This document shows positions 11,314-23,894 of a stretch of 64,000 bases of DNA, piece after piece (the first letter of the stretch is position 1; each line of letters starts with the position of its first letter). The position numbers and the translations under genes are program-made. The notes under the pieces were generated by a model. The model searched no databases. It saw only the letters and a list, made by a program, of their open reading frames with translations, and had not been told where the DNA came from. Origin of the DNA: Ephydatia muelleri (Eukaryota; Porifera; Demospongiae; Spongillida; Spongillidae); assembly GCA_013339895.1 (NCBI GenBank), contig JABACO010000017.1:5022750-5086749 (forward strand). Direction: 5' to 3'.

Positions 11314-12001
11314 AAAAGCGAGTCCTCCATCCGATTCTGAAGCTAGTGGTGAAATTTTGATCGCTTAAAAGTGTTCCTGTCCCGAGTTATGCGTTGCCAA
11401 GAAGGAGGAGGAGGAGGAGAAGAAGACGACCCGCCCCTTGTTCCGAGACTGGGTACGAGAACGGGCGGTACACTCTTGTTCTCTACAACCACGCGGTTCT
11501 GCGACATGAAACAAAAACGAAACTACTCATTTTTGACTTCTAGATCGATTGCTAAAACAAGCTACACGATCCGATCGTCGGGAGTGTTGTTACAGACGGG
11601 TCGCGTTTTTTTAATGACATTCATAGTCGGGGTCAAATCCTATATGGAACTTCCGATAAAAGCGAGTCCTGCGGCCGATTCTGAAGCTATTGGTGAAATT
11701 TTCATCGCTTAAAAGTGTTCCTGACCCGAGTTATGCGTTGCCAAGAAGGAGGAGGAGGAGGAGACGAATTCCGAGACTGGGAACGAGAACGGGCAGCACA
11801 CTCTTGTTCTCTGCAACCACGCGGTTCTGCGACATGAAACAAGAACGAAAGTACTCCTTTTTGACTTCTAGATCGATTGCTAAAACACGCTGCACGATCC
11901 GATCGTCGGGAGTGTTGTTACAGACGGGTCGCGTTTTTTTAATGACATTCATGGTCGTGGTCAAATCCTATATGGAAGTTTCTAACGAAACTTCCGATAA
12001 A
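11314..12001 (+). repeat. Two-copy tandem repeat, period 344 bp
   Basis: Copy 1 starts at AAAAGCGAGTCCTCCATCCG (11314) and copy 2 at AAAAGCGAGTCCTGCGGCCG (11658). They align to about 12001, where a third copy would begin. Both contain a GGA microsatellite, TTCCGAGACTGGG, and a run beginning TCTAGATCGATTGCTAAAAC. Copy 1 carries an extra segment of about 20 bp after the GGA tract. Frames of about 105 codons run through each copy but no product is recognised. Confidence 0.85.
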
Positions 12002-13717
12002 TAAGACTGCCAACGCATGAGCAGGGGTCATACTTTTAGAGGCACTTCCTCCTGGAAAACCCCCTATAAAAACTGAATTCAAGCTGCTCACAATTTTCAT
12101 GAATGTGGTATATACATGTTTTGTGGTCATGTTGCATGCAGTGCATGGTTTAAGCATGTTGATCATGTAAGGATGGTATGTGGGGTGAATCCAAGCTGTA
12201 TTGGATGTGCAGCTGCATCTCAGGTGATGGAAAAGCACATGATCTGTAGAATGAGTCTTCAGCTATGTGTGTGTGTGCAATGTTGGCAAGGAGTGTTGGA
12301 ATCAGTCTAGGGATATTGTGCACAGCCACTGGCAGTTTGCTTCCCATATTTTGAGCATGCAGGTGTACTTGTCACCATTGTCAAGGGTTGAAGCCAAGTG
12401 AGTAATAGGTAATGCCTCCATATTCACATTGGTTCCTTTCCACAAAGGACAGAAAAGTATATGAGTAGCTGAACTAGCATGTGAATACAATCTTTCACTT
12501 ACTGAACAAAAGCCTAAGGTGAATGTTGAATATTATCAGCTTATTATTTCATTGGTTGCATTCAAGTCCGCTATCATTTTTACCATCATTATGGACTGAT
12601 CGACAATTAATTGCACACATTTATTCATAATCGTGATTTATAGCACCATATAGATTACTAGTTCAGTTGAGTCCCCTAAATTCAAATAGCACGACTATAT
12701 CACCTAATTCAGTATCTGTCTTTCTCAACCATACCCGTCTGCTCTGCTAATACCAATGCTTAGAGCAAGAGCTGCAGCAATCTCAGTGGCACCCTGGTCC
12801 ATGTTCCACAGCCTTACTGATCTTTGTCGACACCCAATGTTGTTGTCTTCGATAGTGGTGCATGCATGTGGCTAGTTTGTCAATTGCATCCTCACTTCTG
12901 CCCTGACTCCAACACAGGTGTTAATAAAGGAAGACCGCAGAGTGCATTGCAGGCATTCTGGTGCACTTGTTCCATTCTGCTGAGCTTGGGAATGGTGCTC
13001 ACACCCTCTTTCTGTACTGCCTCTTCTGGACACACCTTGCACATGCTCTTGCTCCCCTGCTGAACCTAGAGATGCTCCAGAAAAGCTGACATAGATCCTG
13101 TACTGGCACTTTTCTAGCCTACATGTTCTACCCCCCCCCCCCCCCCCCCCCTCCGGATGTTCGCTGGTGGTCTTCCGACACAAAAAGCCCATTTGGCATA
13201 CATTCTGCTGGTATAGGGCGGGGTCGAAGTCGAAGCCAACTTTTCACCCTATTCGTCAAATTACACAGCCTCTTGCCCAAAAAATTAATCTTTATGCTAC
13301 CGACGTAGCTTTTTTTTTGTAGGGTTATGATTGATATATTTATTGGAATAGCTCATAGTCAATATTCGTGGTGCATGTGATGTACATAAGTGCCCACCAG
13401 GAACCACTGGTGTGCCAAGTGCCAACCATGAAAATTTGTTACCAAGAATGACTATGGTGCAGAGAACGAAACAGTTCAGCAATGATTAGCCAAGCATGGT
13501 ATTTGCTATTATTAGCTCTCGTTCAGGGTCAACATCCCATTGTTTTTCATGTGTACCTCGTATGTATATAACTGCACCACCAATGCTATTGTTTTGGCTT
13601 TCGTGTTGCTTATACGCCCTTTTGTACACGGAGGTGCAGGTTATTCAACATACATGTAGATGGTTTCAGTGCGTCGTGTGATATAAATCTGTGCTACGCT
13701 ACTTAACTGGTAGTGCG
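12002..13717. other. Intergenic upstream of tetraspanin, with 21-C run
   Basis: Short Cys-rich frames near 12110-12310 (+) and 12870-13190 (-) may be remains of an unidentified element, but I could not name one. A run of 21 C lies at 13131-13151. No promoter motif was clear before the tetraspanin start at 13718. Confidence 0.4.
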
Positions 13718-14841
13718 ATGTCGATTCTCAACAACTACCGGATTCGAGCTCTTTTCAAAGTGTCCTTAATCTTCTCCGATGTGATTCTCTCGGTAAGTAA
13801 ATGTAGCGTTCTTCTAAGTTCTCGTTGAGAGTAGATGCATATATATCGATATCTGTGTTGTGTAATATCCCATAACAGACAGCTTTGCTCTGAGGGTGGG
13901 TGGTGACGGGGATCCAATTAGCCCGAGTAGGTGTGCGCCGGTTATTAACGTCAGCGCCCCACCTGCGAAAACCGGGTCTGGGAACGAGACTACCACCATA
14001 CATGTACTAAGCGTCAGCAGTGGCTTACCAGAGGGGTTTCCTGAGCATTTCACAATTCATTTTCACCATATATGGTATTAGCCACTCCTTATATGGTGAA
14101 AATGAGTTGTGAAATGCTCAGGAAACCCCCTGGATACGCCATTGGTCAGTGTCCAGAATGGTGATTACCCGATATTGATTGCCGATACATCAGTTTATGA
14201 TGAGTATCGCTGTGTAAATCTTACCAAGATCAAGTGCACACACGTCACAGTTCAACTCCATAAGGTGTTCCAAGGTGGTGATCGCATTTTTCGGAACGAC
14301 ATTCATCGACATCGTAGTGTGCACATGCATGGAGTTGTTTTTCTCTTGCAGTCCTTTGTATACATATACAAGATAAAGATCTACTTGTGGTGGATGGAAC
14401 TGGGTGGGTTGTCTACTTTACTATACTCTGCTTGATGCCAACGTGGGCATAAACCACTTACATGATATGGTTGCGTTTATGGGCCTACATGTACAGCGTA
14501 TACTTTTTTTTTTTTTAAATTGATCGTCCCTAGAATGGGCTCTGCCAATTAATTGTTTAGTGGGCATCAGCTATACAAAAGCCACTTTCTTTTTTTAATC
14601 TATTTCTAGTCAACAACACATCGTTCGGAGGAATTGTTTACAAAGAAGTTTCCCCACAACCGCGGAAACGCTAAACCGCAACACTATTATTACCGCAAAA
14701 ATTGTTAAAGCAAAGATAGAAACATAATAATAATAATATATAATAAATACAATACAAGTAAACATACTATACAAAGAACTCCTCCCCATCCCCATCCATT
14801 GTATAGAACGCCTCATGTGATCCATTGACATAGGCGTAGGA

Positions 14842-14876
<35 letters not shown>

Positions 14877-17800
14877 AGGGGGCCTTGGCCCCCTCAATCT
14901 TGGGCATTATATGTATAAAGTATGCTGAATTTATATTACACACACCCTTTGGGCCCCCCCAATCCTGTTTACGTTCCTACGCTTCTGATTGATATAAAAA
15001 TTGGCGCACAGCAAGTGCAACGAATATGTATATTTTGATCACGTGATATTAATCTCCACCGTTAAATGTTTTCTATATTCGCACATGGATCTATATAGAA
15101 CCACTACTGACATATTTCAAGTAGTGACAGTGCTATCAAATTTATACCCCGTATTTCATGTAACAAGTGTATACAGGATGTTGTCGATACCTCCCTCAGT
15201 ACAGCCCTAATAATGATCCACAAATTTACTAACAACATGCAGAATCAGCAAATTACTCATTTGAACTGTTATTGCAATGCAAATTGGATAGTATTCTGCC
15301 ATGATTTTGCTTTGGCATCGCAAATATTTTCTGTACAATTAGAAATGCCAATGTATCACAAAGAGCTAATTTGATCTGATAAGTAGCTGCCACTTTATAT
15401 GCTTTGATCACATCCATCATAAAATTTGCACATGGGTGTAGATAAAAAAATGAATTATAACTATGCTCGATTAAAATCATTATCATAATGTGTTAACGAT
15501 GACCTAGATATTGTTTGACACTGTCGACACTCCTAGACAGCCTTGCTGTCGCGACCAGCCCAGCAATATTCTGATCAGTCCCATATTTAAATGGACGTAT
15601 TATTGAATTGCTTAGAATGGGTTATTTGATTAAAAATCGCACACCCCTATGGATGACAATTAATGGTGTCCAGGGGGGGGGGGGGGGGGGGGGGGGGGAT
15701 ACAGGCATATTGGTGAAAAAAAAAGTTGTGAACTTTAAACTGAAAGGATTTCAATGAATTGATCTGTCGAGATTGTTTCTTCAATTAATTGATGAAAAGT
15801 CAATTGTAAATGTAGTTTTAAAAAATTTCTGCCATTGTAGCACAGTTACAGTTGCATCACTATGGTGTTAGTTATTGATTATACATTTTATTTGCTGCCA
15901 CCTCCCTTTTATTGTACAGGTATTGGGCCTCTTACTCATGATTGTTGCAACATGGTATCATACTGGGGGAAGCAAATATTTCATACTTGCTTCCAGTACC
16001 ACCAATTATTCTACTGTTGCATCTCTGCTGATTGTAATTGGCCTGTTCTTTATTATCCTGGGAGTACTTGGCATAGTAGGTGCAGTCTTGTACCTGACAA
16101 CAGCAGGACGTATCCTATTATTGGTGGTAAGTTGCATGTGCTGTATATGTGCCAAATGTAAACTGTAATAATGGTGGGTGTTTTAGAATGAGTGCAACAT
16201 TATTACTCCAATTAAAATAGTTAACAAATTTTAAAGTACAAATTGAAACACGGAAGTGAAAGAATAGCATAAGGAGCCATATACACTAGCCATCAAGTCA
16301 GGAGAGCTAGTCAATTCTACTCATCGTATGCATTAGTCAAAAATAAATTGAAAGATCAAGCAATAGATAACTGCATGTTATTGGTATGGTTGATAAATAA
16401 TTTACATTCATGAAATTCAAACAACTAATCAAGCATTGAAGAACCTCAAACATTGAGCTGCAATAACTCAGCAAAGGGGAAAACTAATTGAAGCCAACAA
16501 ATAGTTTGTGCTTATTTTACTCAAAGACTAAAAAGGAATGCTGCTTAAAACCATTCATTCATTATTATTATTTGGTCATAAATTCAAATTATTTTCAGAG
16601 TGGCTCAGTGGTTGCGGAGCCAACTAAGGCAGGTAGGGCTTAACATTATTGTTTTTACTAATTCCCTTTGTAAAATGACCTTACAGTTAGCCACTGATCT
16701 CACTAAAGATGAATATGTGGCTGTAGATTTTTGCAACTATTTTGGCTTTGGGGCTGGCCTGACTGATGGCAAGCAGAGAGGCTAGGCGGGAAAATACACT
16801 CATAATCACGCAAATATGAAAGCGTGCTTAATTTGTAAAGTTAATGCCCTTCCACCACCGCTGTCAGGCTTGATGATATTATGATCAAATTTGTTTACGC
16901 TACTACTAGTTGTGCATTTAACAAATAATAAATCTGCTTGCAAACAATAGTATTAAGCTATATTAGTGTTAAGTTGTTGTGCTCATTTTGAAACACCTGA
17001 GTATTAAAGTTTAGCTATGATTGTATCACATAAAACAAACTCGACATGAATGCACATTCTTTTTTAAAGTTTCCAGCAACTGATCAAAGCAATTATTACA
17101 ATGGCACGTATCTTGACTGTAAATCATGCATGTACCAACACGAAAATATTAACTATTATTTATGCAGCCAGCTACTATCAGATCTTACACTAATAAAGGG
17201 AAATGGTTTGGTAATACAGTCTTATATATCATCGCTTGCCGTAGTATCATTTCATACAATTAAAATGAAACTGTTGGCAATTTAAAGGCAAAAGCACAGC
17301 ATTCTAGTGCTGGTGACCATTTCCTTAACTGCTGTGCGCGTGATACATCTTAAAACAATCACATCTGTACCATCCACCTATTGAGTTTTGTCTAAAGGAA
17401 CAGTACACTCTCAGAATTCATTAGACCTCTTCTATCCACCTTGTTTAGATTGCAGAAAGGCATTTATTATCTCAATAGAAAGTTAAAATCTGGTCTTGCT
17501 AATCTAATATTAACTTTGGCTCATTTTAGGTTGTGGATTGATATAGTACTAGTTATTAATGACAGTCGTGTTTGAGGGCTCAGTTAGTAGAATTTCAAGT
17601 AGCTATAAAAATATTGCCCCCATCCCAAGAATGAAAGAACATTGTTTCGTAGCAAGGAGTCATCATGATGTGCAGCTTAGATATAACCGTTTTATAGATT
17701 TATAGGTTTATTCTGCACATTTGTAGCAGTTATAAAGATAATAGCATTATACAGATACGTGATCGAAGATTAATTTACAATCTATATGTTTGTTACATAA

Positions 17801-18933
17801 AATATGGAATAGTTATTTCTTCAATTGGTAAGGAGATGCATTAACCTGAACGAAAATTGTACTAACATCTTGGTCTCAAAATGATCCAGTCAGACCTTTA
17901 GGACACAGGAGACATGATAGGGATAAGAAGACCCATTTGCTCTGCACATGAAACAGACTTCATAAGATGTCATTTACATTTAACCATTTTCAATATCAGT
18001 CATTCTCATTCAATCCAGAATGAAATATTGCTCTCTTTAAAAATCTTGAAAGTTATTTAATGTGTTCCTCCTTCCTCCCTCTCATCATTTTGCCCTTCCT
18101 TTTTCCCTCTCCCTACTTCACTCAGTAGGAAGTAAACATGATAAACAAAGAAATGAAGCTAAATTGCTTTTGATTTATGGTTAATCTCTGGAAAACGCAT
18201 GCTAGTTTTTCACTATGCATGGTATATTTGCTTTGGCAGCACTCAGCACTGCTGGTATTTACAGTGATATGTGAGGTCCTGAATGGAATTACTGCCTTTG
18301 CTATGAATGATGAGGTACATGCTTGTGTTTGTGCTAACAAAAGGTTTTTCAACCATGTATGAGTGCTATTCAGTTATGCAATACTACAAGCATCACTACA
18401 TTTGCAGGTTAAAAATTCTGTTAGCTGGAGTGGTAATAGTACATTTTATAAACTCAGTGCTGGATATGATAATTATGCGGCATGGAAAGAATTTGAACAA
18501 GAGGTAATCATAAAAGTGCAGTTATGCCAGGAGATATCTCCAATCGTTATCTGTTTGTCTTAGTTCAACTGTTGTGGTTTGAATAGCTTTGCTGATTGGC
18601 ACTACCAGAACAATGGATCACTTCAACAAACATGCTGTGCATCACATAATTGTACTGTTGTGGCTTTAACAGCACTATCTGTGAGTCTCCATGCTAATAG
18701 CTATGTGAGTCTGCATGGTAACTATAAATTTCATTCACAGGGTTGTTTGAGCACTGTCACAATGTGGACTCATGACAACATGGCTGGTATTGCTGGTGTT
18801 GCAAGTACTGTTGGCGTGATTGAAGTATGTTTAAGATTGAAGATTTCCTAGTCAGCCCACATTTTTTCCCCTTTAGGTGGCTGCAATTCTGGCCTCCTGC
18901 TTTCTAGCATTGACAACAAATGTAAAATCGTGA
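13718..18933 (+). CDS. Tetraspanin, 7 exons, complete
   Basis: Exons are 13718-13792, 15920-16126, 18240-18314, 18408-18503, 18564-18680, 18741-18824 and 18877-18933. Every intron is GT-AG and every junction is phase 0, giving 236 residues. TM1 spans exons 1-2 (about residues 12-36), TM2 is in late exon 2 (LLIVIGLFFIILGVLGIVGA), TM3 is in exon 3 (SALLVFTVICEVLNGITAFA) and TM4 crosses exons 6-7. The large extracellular loop carries the diagnostic CCG (154-156) plus C175, C176, C181 and C192, which makes a six-cysteine loop. NST, NGS and NCT sequons suggest glycosylation. Tetraspanins organise membrane microdomains with integrins and other partners; the partner here is unknown. Intron 1 (2.1 kb) holds a hairpin and two G runs. 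The cytoplasmic tail is short (about 6 residues, ending NVKS). Confidence 0.92.
14029..14133. repeat. Hairpin repeat in tetraspanin intron 1
   Basis: CCAGAGGGGTTTCCTGAGCA and its complement TGCTCAGGAAACCCCCTGG enclose arms of about 44 bp around a loop of about 17 bp. It lies just after a TCTGGGAACGAGACTA motif (13977-13992) that also occurs in other hairpins of this window. Confidence 0.85.
14845..14873 (+). repeat. Poly-G run, 29 bases
   Basis: A homopolymer in intron 1 of the tetraspanin, flanked by sequence about coming from AGGCGTAGGAACC and CAGAGGGGGCC, which may be the end of a repeat. Confidence 0.9.
15673..15698 (+). repeat. Poly-G run, 26 bases
   Basis: A second homopolymer in intron 1, about 220 bp before exon 2. 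It follows GGTGTCCA, which may mark a decayed element end. Confidence 0.9.
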
Positions 18934-19150
18934 TACTATTTGTGCACATCTATCACATTATTTGCAGTATGTATTTGTGCATACATGTAATTGGTTACAC
19001 TGTACATGATCAAAATGCTGTACTTTGATATTGTATTACACCCTTTTATTTCAAACATAGACATATCACTAAGAGTCTAATGAAATATTGAAATGCATCA
19101 AATGAAGCACTCATTCCCCTATTCAAATTAATGTTTGAAGGGTGACCTAA

Positions 19151-19156
19151 AATAAA
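19151..19156 (+). promoter_or_regulatory. Candidate polyadenylation signal of the tetraspanin gene
   Basis: AATAAA lies 218 bp after the stop codon, the nearest canonical hexamer. Confidence 0.5.
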
Positions 19157-20109
19157 GTCTCCACACAGACATAATTAATTGAAATATTTGAAGTCTGCCA
19201 GATCTTGGCAGCAGGACCAGTTGAGTTTAAGCAGAGGTGGTGTGGGGCTCCATTCACTTGCACACCACTCTAATGCAGCCTTCATTGCATCTCTCAGCAC
19301 TGCAGGTCATTCGTCACCTTAATTTAGACAATTTACTGGCTATTGATGTCTACAATAGGTGTGTACCTCCTGAGAGTGCCGTTAACATTAACAGACTTGC
19401 CTCTACTTGTTGTTGGCAGCATAGTCTATCAAAAATGTCACTCACCTCCCATAGCTTTCCTGCTGAGAAGACTCATCACCTGTCAGTGCTATCTCCCCAT
19501 ACACGGATCTTAGTCAGTCATTTCATCCCCTGGCTTGCATCTGAGCGTAGGACAACGAGCACCAAATGACCATCAATTGGTGGCTAGGATTCGACGCCTC
19601 ACAAGATTCACCACCCTGTGCATTGTGCTCAGAGCATCCATAGGATCCCATAGGACTACACCATGCCTTACCATGTAAGCATTGGGGTGATGCTATGCAG
19701 GCACAAGACATTGTACTTCAAACCTGCCAATATGCCTACATCAGTCCTAAGGCAAAAGCAATGAGTTGAACACACGAGCTCTGGTGCACACATCCTGCTA
19801 ACATATATCTTAGCTTCTATCTTCCCTTTTCACGGAAATGATCCCAAATCTACTATAATTTCTGTACATGATGCATTAAATATCCAGTACTGTAATTGTA
19901 TTCATTACAATGAAGTAAGGTACTGGTAATGTCTATTCCCTTTACTGTCAAAGCAAACAAGTACACAAGGTTATAAACAATCAGACAAAATGTATTAACC
20001 TGACCTGTAATAATAACTACAACAAAATAATTAAGTCAAGCCTGGAAGAGTGCATGGCAATGTTGTACATTGTAGCATATTTGTAGAGCATAATATGCTC
20101 AACAAATAT
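19157..20109. other. Intergenic, no gene recognised
   Basis: A 110-codon frame at 19237-19569 (+) and its opposite strand give no recognisable domain. TTCCCTTTTCACGGAAATGATCCCA near 19824-19848 in part resembles a foldback-family terminus. Confidence 0.4.
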
Positions 20110-20240
20110 GCAACGTGTATAGGACTCAACATTTTTCCTTCATGTAAGACCCTTGTTTCCTTGCTTTTTACATCCACTGTTGTCTTCAAATCCTATATAC
20201 AACCATATTCTCATAAAGAATGTTTTTAGTTACTTGTTTA
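20110..20240. repeat. Single arm of the palindromic element found at 10947-11228
   Basis: The stretch with CCTTGTTTCCTTGCTTTTTA and AATCCTATAT then GAATGTTTTT follows the right arm of 10947-11228 in order, with about one change in every six to ten bases. No matching left arm is visible next to it, so it is a half copy. Confidence 0.75.
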
Positions 20241-20541
20241 TATAGAATAACCACAAACCAGCTGTCCAAATGACTGAATAGGCTAACAAAACAGGCTTTG
20301 CCACAAAACAAGTAGGCTTGGAAGCAGTCAGAGTCCAGACAATGTCAATACAAAAATTACTATGCTCTTAACAAAAGGGGATGTTGGACCCAGATGCAGA
20401 GGTCTGGTAACACAATTGAGAATTACTAGATCACTAAACAGTGCCTGAATGATGGGCTCAATAATTCCTCATGCTGAGTATGTCATTCACTGTTTGACCG
20501 ATTTGGTAAAAACTGGGGGGCAATCATGTAACTGTTCCCAA

Positions 20542-20568
20542 CCCCCCCCCCCCCCCCCCCCCCCCCCC
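20542..20568 (+). repeat. Poly-C run, 27 bases
   Basis: A homopolymer followed by TCCCCACGGCAG, in intergenic DNA. Confidence 0.9.
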
Positions 20569-20928
20569 TCCCCACGGCAGTGGAGGGCATCAGCGAGTGC
20601 CACTGGTCCAGGCTAGTCAGGATTGTTTGGAAAGCCCTCCGGTTAGATAGGCACCAGAGGGTGCATGATGCTGACCACCAACAGCCAGGATGCCGCTATA
20701 CTGCAGCATTGGCTAAACAGATTTGTATGGGACAAGCCAAGTTCTGTAACAGGGTCAGCAGAAAGTAAGGTCAGGCAGTACCAAATGTCTACCTTTTTGA
20801 ACATTTGGGGTAACATCAGCCTAGAAGGGGGTTTGCATGTATACATGATTGATAGCAGTAGGAGGTGGAAACAGGAGTGGCTTGTGGTAGTCATGTCAAT
20901 CTGTTTCTTTATGTGAGCTTTCTTGAAT

Positions 20929-20992
20929 ACAACCACCATCACCACCACCACTCCCACCACCACCACTCCCACCATCACCACCACCACCTGGA
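20929..20992 (+). repeat. CAC/CAT trinucleotide-rich microsatellite
   Basis: Imperfect ACC/CAC repeats of about 60 bp with ATC and TCC interruptions. Confidence 0.85.
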
Positions 20993-21313
20993 CCATCATA
21001 GCTAGCACAGATGCTAATGAATTCACCTGCAGTAGGTAACTGTACACTGTACATGTACTGTCAGGGAGAAAATAATGCTGGTGTCTACTGTACCATCCAA
21101 AGGCAACTGGGGACATGACCAGTTTGGTAAAACATGAGCACACTTCTACATGTCGCTTCCAACACAACAACATGTCTAAATACTACTTTCTGGAGTCAAT
21201 TCTGTACATTCTGTACATTCTGATATTCACACATGAGGTAGTTAGCATTCAAATTGAAAAGCATTACGAGGCACATTTGGGTCATGCACATGTTGTCACA
21301 TTGTGTCTGGGGC

Positions 21314-22121
21314 GGAGGAGGAGGAGAGGGGGGGAGAGCGAGAGGAGGGGGAGAGAGAGAGAGGAGGAGGAGGGGGAGACGAGAGGAGAGGATGGGAGAG
21401 GGAGAGGAGGAGGGGAGCGGACGAGAGAGGAGAGGAGGGGAGGGAGGGAGGAGGGGGGGGAGGGAGAGGAGGGAGAGGGAGAGGAGAGGGAGAGGGAGAG
21501 GAGGAGGGGGGGGAGAGGAGGGGGGAGGGGGGAGGGAGGGGGGAGGGAGGAGGAGGGGGAGGGGGAGGAGGGGGGAGGGGGGGAGGGGGGAGGGGGAGGA
21601 GAGGGGGGAGGGGGAGGACGGGGGGAGGGGGAGGAGGGGGGGGGAGGGGAGGAGGGGGGAGGGGGAGGAGGGGGGAGGGGGAGGAGGGGGGAGGGGAGGA
21701 GGGGGGAGGGGGAGGAGGGGGAGGAGGGGGGAGGGGGAGGAGGGGGGAGGGGGAGAGGGGGGAGGGGGAGGAGGGGGAGGGGGAGAGGGGGAGGGGGAGG
21801 AGGGGGAGGGGGAGGAGGGGGAGGAGGGGGGAGGGGGGGAGGAGGGGGGAGGGGGAGGAGGGGGGAGGGGGAGGAGGGGGGAGGGGGAGGGGAGGAGGGG
21901 GGAGGGGGAGAGGGGGAGGGGGAGGAGGGGGGGGGGGAGGAGGGGGGAGGGGGGAGGAGGGGGGAGGAGGGGGGAGGGGGAGGAGGGGGAGGGGGAGGAG
22001 GGGGGAGGGGGAGGAGGGGGGAGGGGGAGGAGGGGGGGGGAGGGGGAGGGGAGGAGGGGGAGGGGAGGAGGGGGAGGGGGAGGAGGGGGAGGGGAGGAGG
22101 GGGAGGGGGAGGAGGAGAGGG
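21314..22121 (+). repeat. Purine-only GGAGGGGGA satellite, about 800 bp
   Basis: About 808 bases are almost purely G and A, built from GGAGGGGGAGGAGGGGG-like units. Only a few C interrupt it (near 21380, 21421 and 21619). Long open frames on both strands (Gly/Glu/Arg on +, Pro/Ser/Leu on -) are artefacts of composition. Early units are more GAGA-rich (21340-21500) and later ones more regular, which suggests expansion toward the 3' side. Such tracts can form triplex or G-quadruplex DNA; that is general knowledge. Confidence 0.95.
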
Positions 22122-22201
22122 TGAAATACTGAACGCAACCATCGTGCTGCATTTTGAACATGAACATTTAAATTTCCTGATCTACAGTACAAACAATTTA
22201 T

Positions 22202-22204
<3 letters not shown>

Positions 22205-22265
<61 letters not shown>
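22205..22265 (+). repeat. CA microsatellite
   Basis: About 30 CA units, 80 bp beyond the purine satellite. Confidence 0.95.
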
Positions 22266-22509
22266 TCACACACCCAAGCAGTGCAAAGGACACAGCTAAT
22301 GAGTCTCATGATGCCCTTTGACAGAGCCTATGTAATGCATGCATGATCAGAGATAATGAACATGAACAATAAGGGACATGCATCCCTGCTAAATTTAGTT
22401 TGGGAACACAATGAGACAATGAGATACAGATCCTTCCCTCCCATATGCTTGAATATGCAGCTGTACAACAACAGGGGGGGGGGGGGGCAACATCCACAGT
22501 ACTAGTAAT

Positions 22510-22932
22510 AGAAGGTAAGGGTGGAAGGGTGGTGATAAAGCTATAGGTTCTAGACAGGATTGTTTTAAGGCTGTACAATGCACAGGATGTGTGCCAAGTG
22601 CTCTGCATTTAATTGTTCCACAGTGTGTGTATTGTACATGTACCTGTATGGTACATATGCATCTAGACATGCATTTTGCTGATTACTTCCCCAGTTACCA
22701 TGGCACCCCTCTTGCACTCATTCTAATCACTCTATAGTGGTAATCATCAAAGTCTAATGGAAGGTAACTCAAGGGATTCCCATGAGCTATGCAACCACAT
22801 TATAGGTACATGTACGATACACACACTGTGGAACAATTAAATGCAGAGCACTTGGCACAAATCCTGTGCATTGTACAGCCTTAAAACAATCCTGTCTAGA
22901 ACCTATAGTTCTCTCACCACCCTTACCTTCTA
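22510..22932. repeat. Inverted repeat, arms about 130-150 bp
   Basis: AGAAGGTAAGGGTGG at 22510 and CCACCCTTACCTTCT ending 22932 begin arms that stay complementary through a TTCTAGACAGGATTGTTTTA block, to a GTACATGTACCTGTA / TATAGGTACATGTAC block near 22635 and 22801. The spacer is about 140 bp. The frames in it are not genes. Confidence 0.85.
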
Positions 22933-22971
22933 GAGCTCCTCTCTCCCCATTCCTAGTCACTCCCTCCCTCC

Positions 22972-23655
22972 CCCAAATTGCTCATAAAATAGTTTGCTCT
23001 TTAATACACAAAGAGGTCCAGCAGGATCAGTCTGTCTATGTGTGTTGAAAGAGCCATGCCAGAGAGAAATCTCCTGATATCATAAGATGATCAGATAGTG
23101 GTAAGTTGAATTCATCGTTGGTAGTTTGTGAATATTCACACACCCACACACCCCAAACACACACACATTAATTCGAGCACGCCATCTGCTCAACTGTCAC
23201 CTCATCTGCACTCCTACCTGGGTGTGAGAGTGTACAGTGGTAGAAAGTACTGTACGACAGAATTGAAAAATGCCTGGCAATCAAGTTGGCTACCAGTGCG
23301 TTTTGGGGCGTACCCTTCAGATCACCATGACTGAGTAGAACAAAGATGGACAGCACCAGACTAACTAGATGGAGCCCTCTCACTATAGCCACATCAGTTT
23401 AGGGTGATCTACCGCGACCAGGTAAATCTAATGGAAATGCCAAGACTCTGTCTTGACAAACTAGTAGCTTGTGACAGAACAATAGAGGAGTGTGAAGGAT
23501 TGGCCTACTCTTTGTAGAGCTATTGGAACTACTCAGTAGTCGCTATGCCAACATATATATTATGTAACCACGAGCATGGCCTAAGACAGGAAAACAGACA
23601 GAACCAACCTGCTGGACCTCTTTGTGTATCAAACAAAAAACTATTTAATGAGTGA
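22972..23655. repeat. Second inverted repeat adjoining 22510-22932
   Basis: AGTTTGCTCTTTAATACACA, then AAGAGGTCCAGCAGG near 22991-23025, is the complement of CCTGCTGGACCTCTTTGTGT near 23609-23628. The arms are about 60 bp and imperfect, with 550 bp between. This is likely the decayed outer part of one composite foldback region with 22510-22932. Confidence 0.65.
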
Positions 23656-23830
23656 GAGAGAGCCTGGGTGGGGTTATGCGGTGTGTTGGCAGGGACTTAT
23701 TATATACACATTCTCACTGGGAGGGCAGATCCTTTATATGTGCTCTGGAAGAACCCAGTGGTGACATATCTTGGACCACACTTCAGGAGTTGAGTAGTTC
23801 AATGTCACCCTCTGGGCTGCATTGAGGTTC

Positions 23831-23831
<1 letters not shown>

Positions 23832-23894
<63 letters not shown>
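23832..23894 (+). repeat. Poly-C run, 63 bases
   Basis: The longest homopolymer of the window. Its flanks (GAGGTTCA and ACTTGGCAGAATCGAGG) give no clue to origin. The reported length should be treated as uncertain because of sequencing. Confidence 0.9.

Noticed and set aside
12824-13192. Cys-rich frames on both strands
   Set aside because: Looks like possible remains of an element, but I could not match any family, so no product is claimed.
16595-16640. A-box-like TGGCTCAGTGG at 16601-16611 in a tetraspanin intron
   Set aside because: No B box or cloverleaf follows, so neither a tRNA nor a SINE head can be supported.
21115-22309. Long open frames (up to 394 codons) rich in Gly/Glu/Arg or Pro/Ser/Leu
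   Set aside because: They exist in all frames on both strands because the DNA is purine-only and lacks stop codons by composition.
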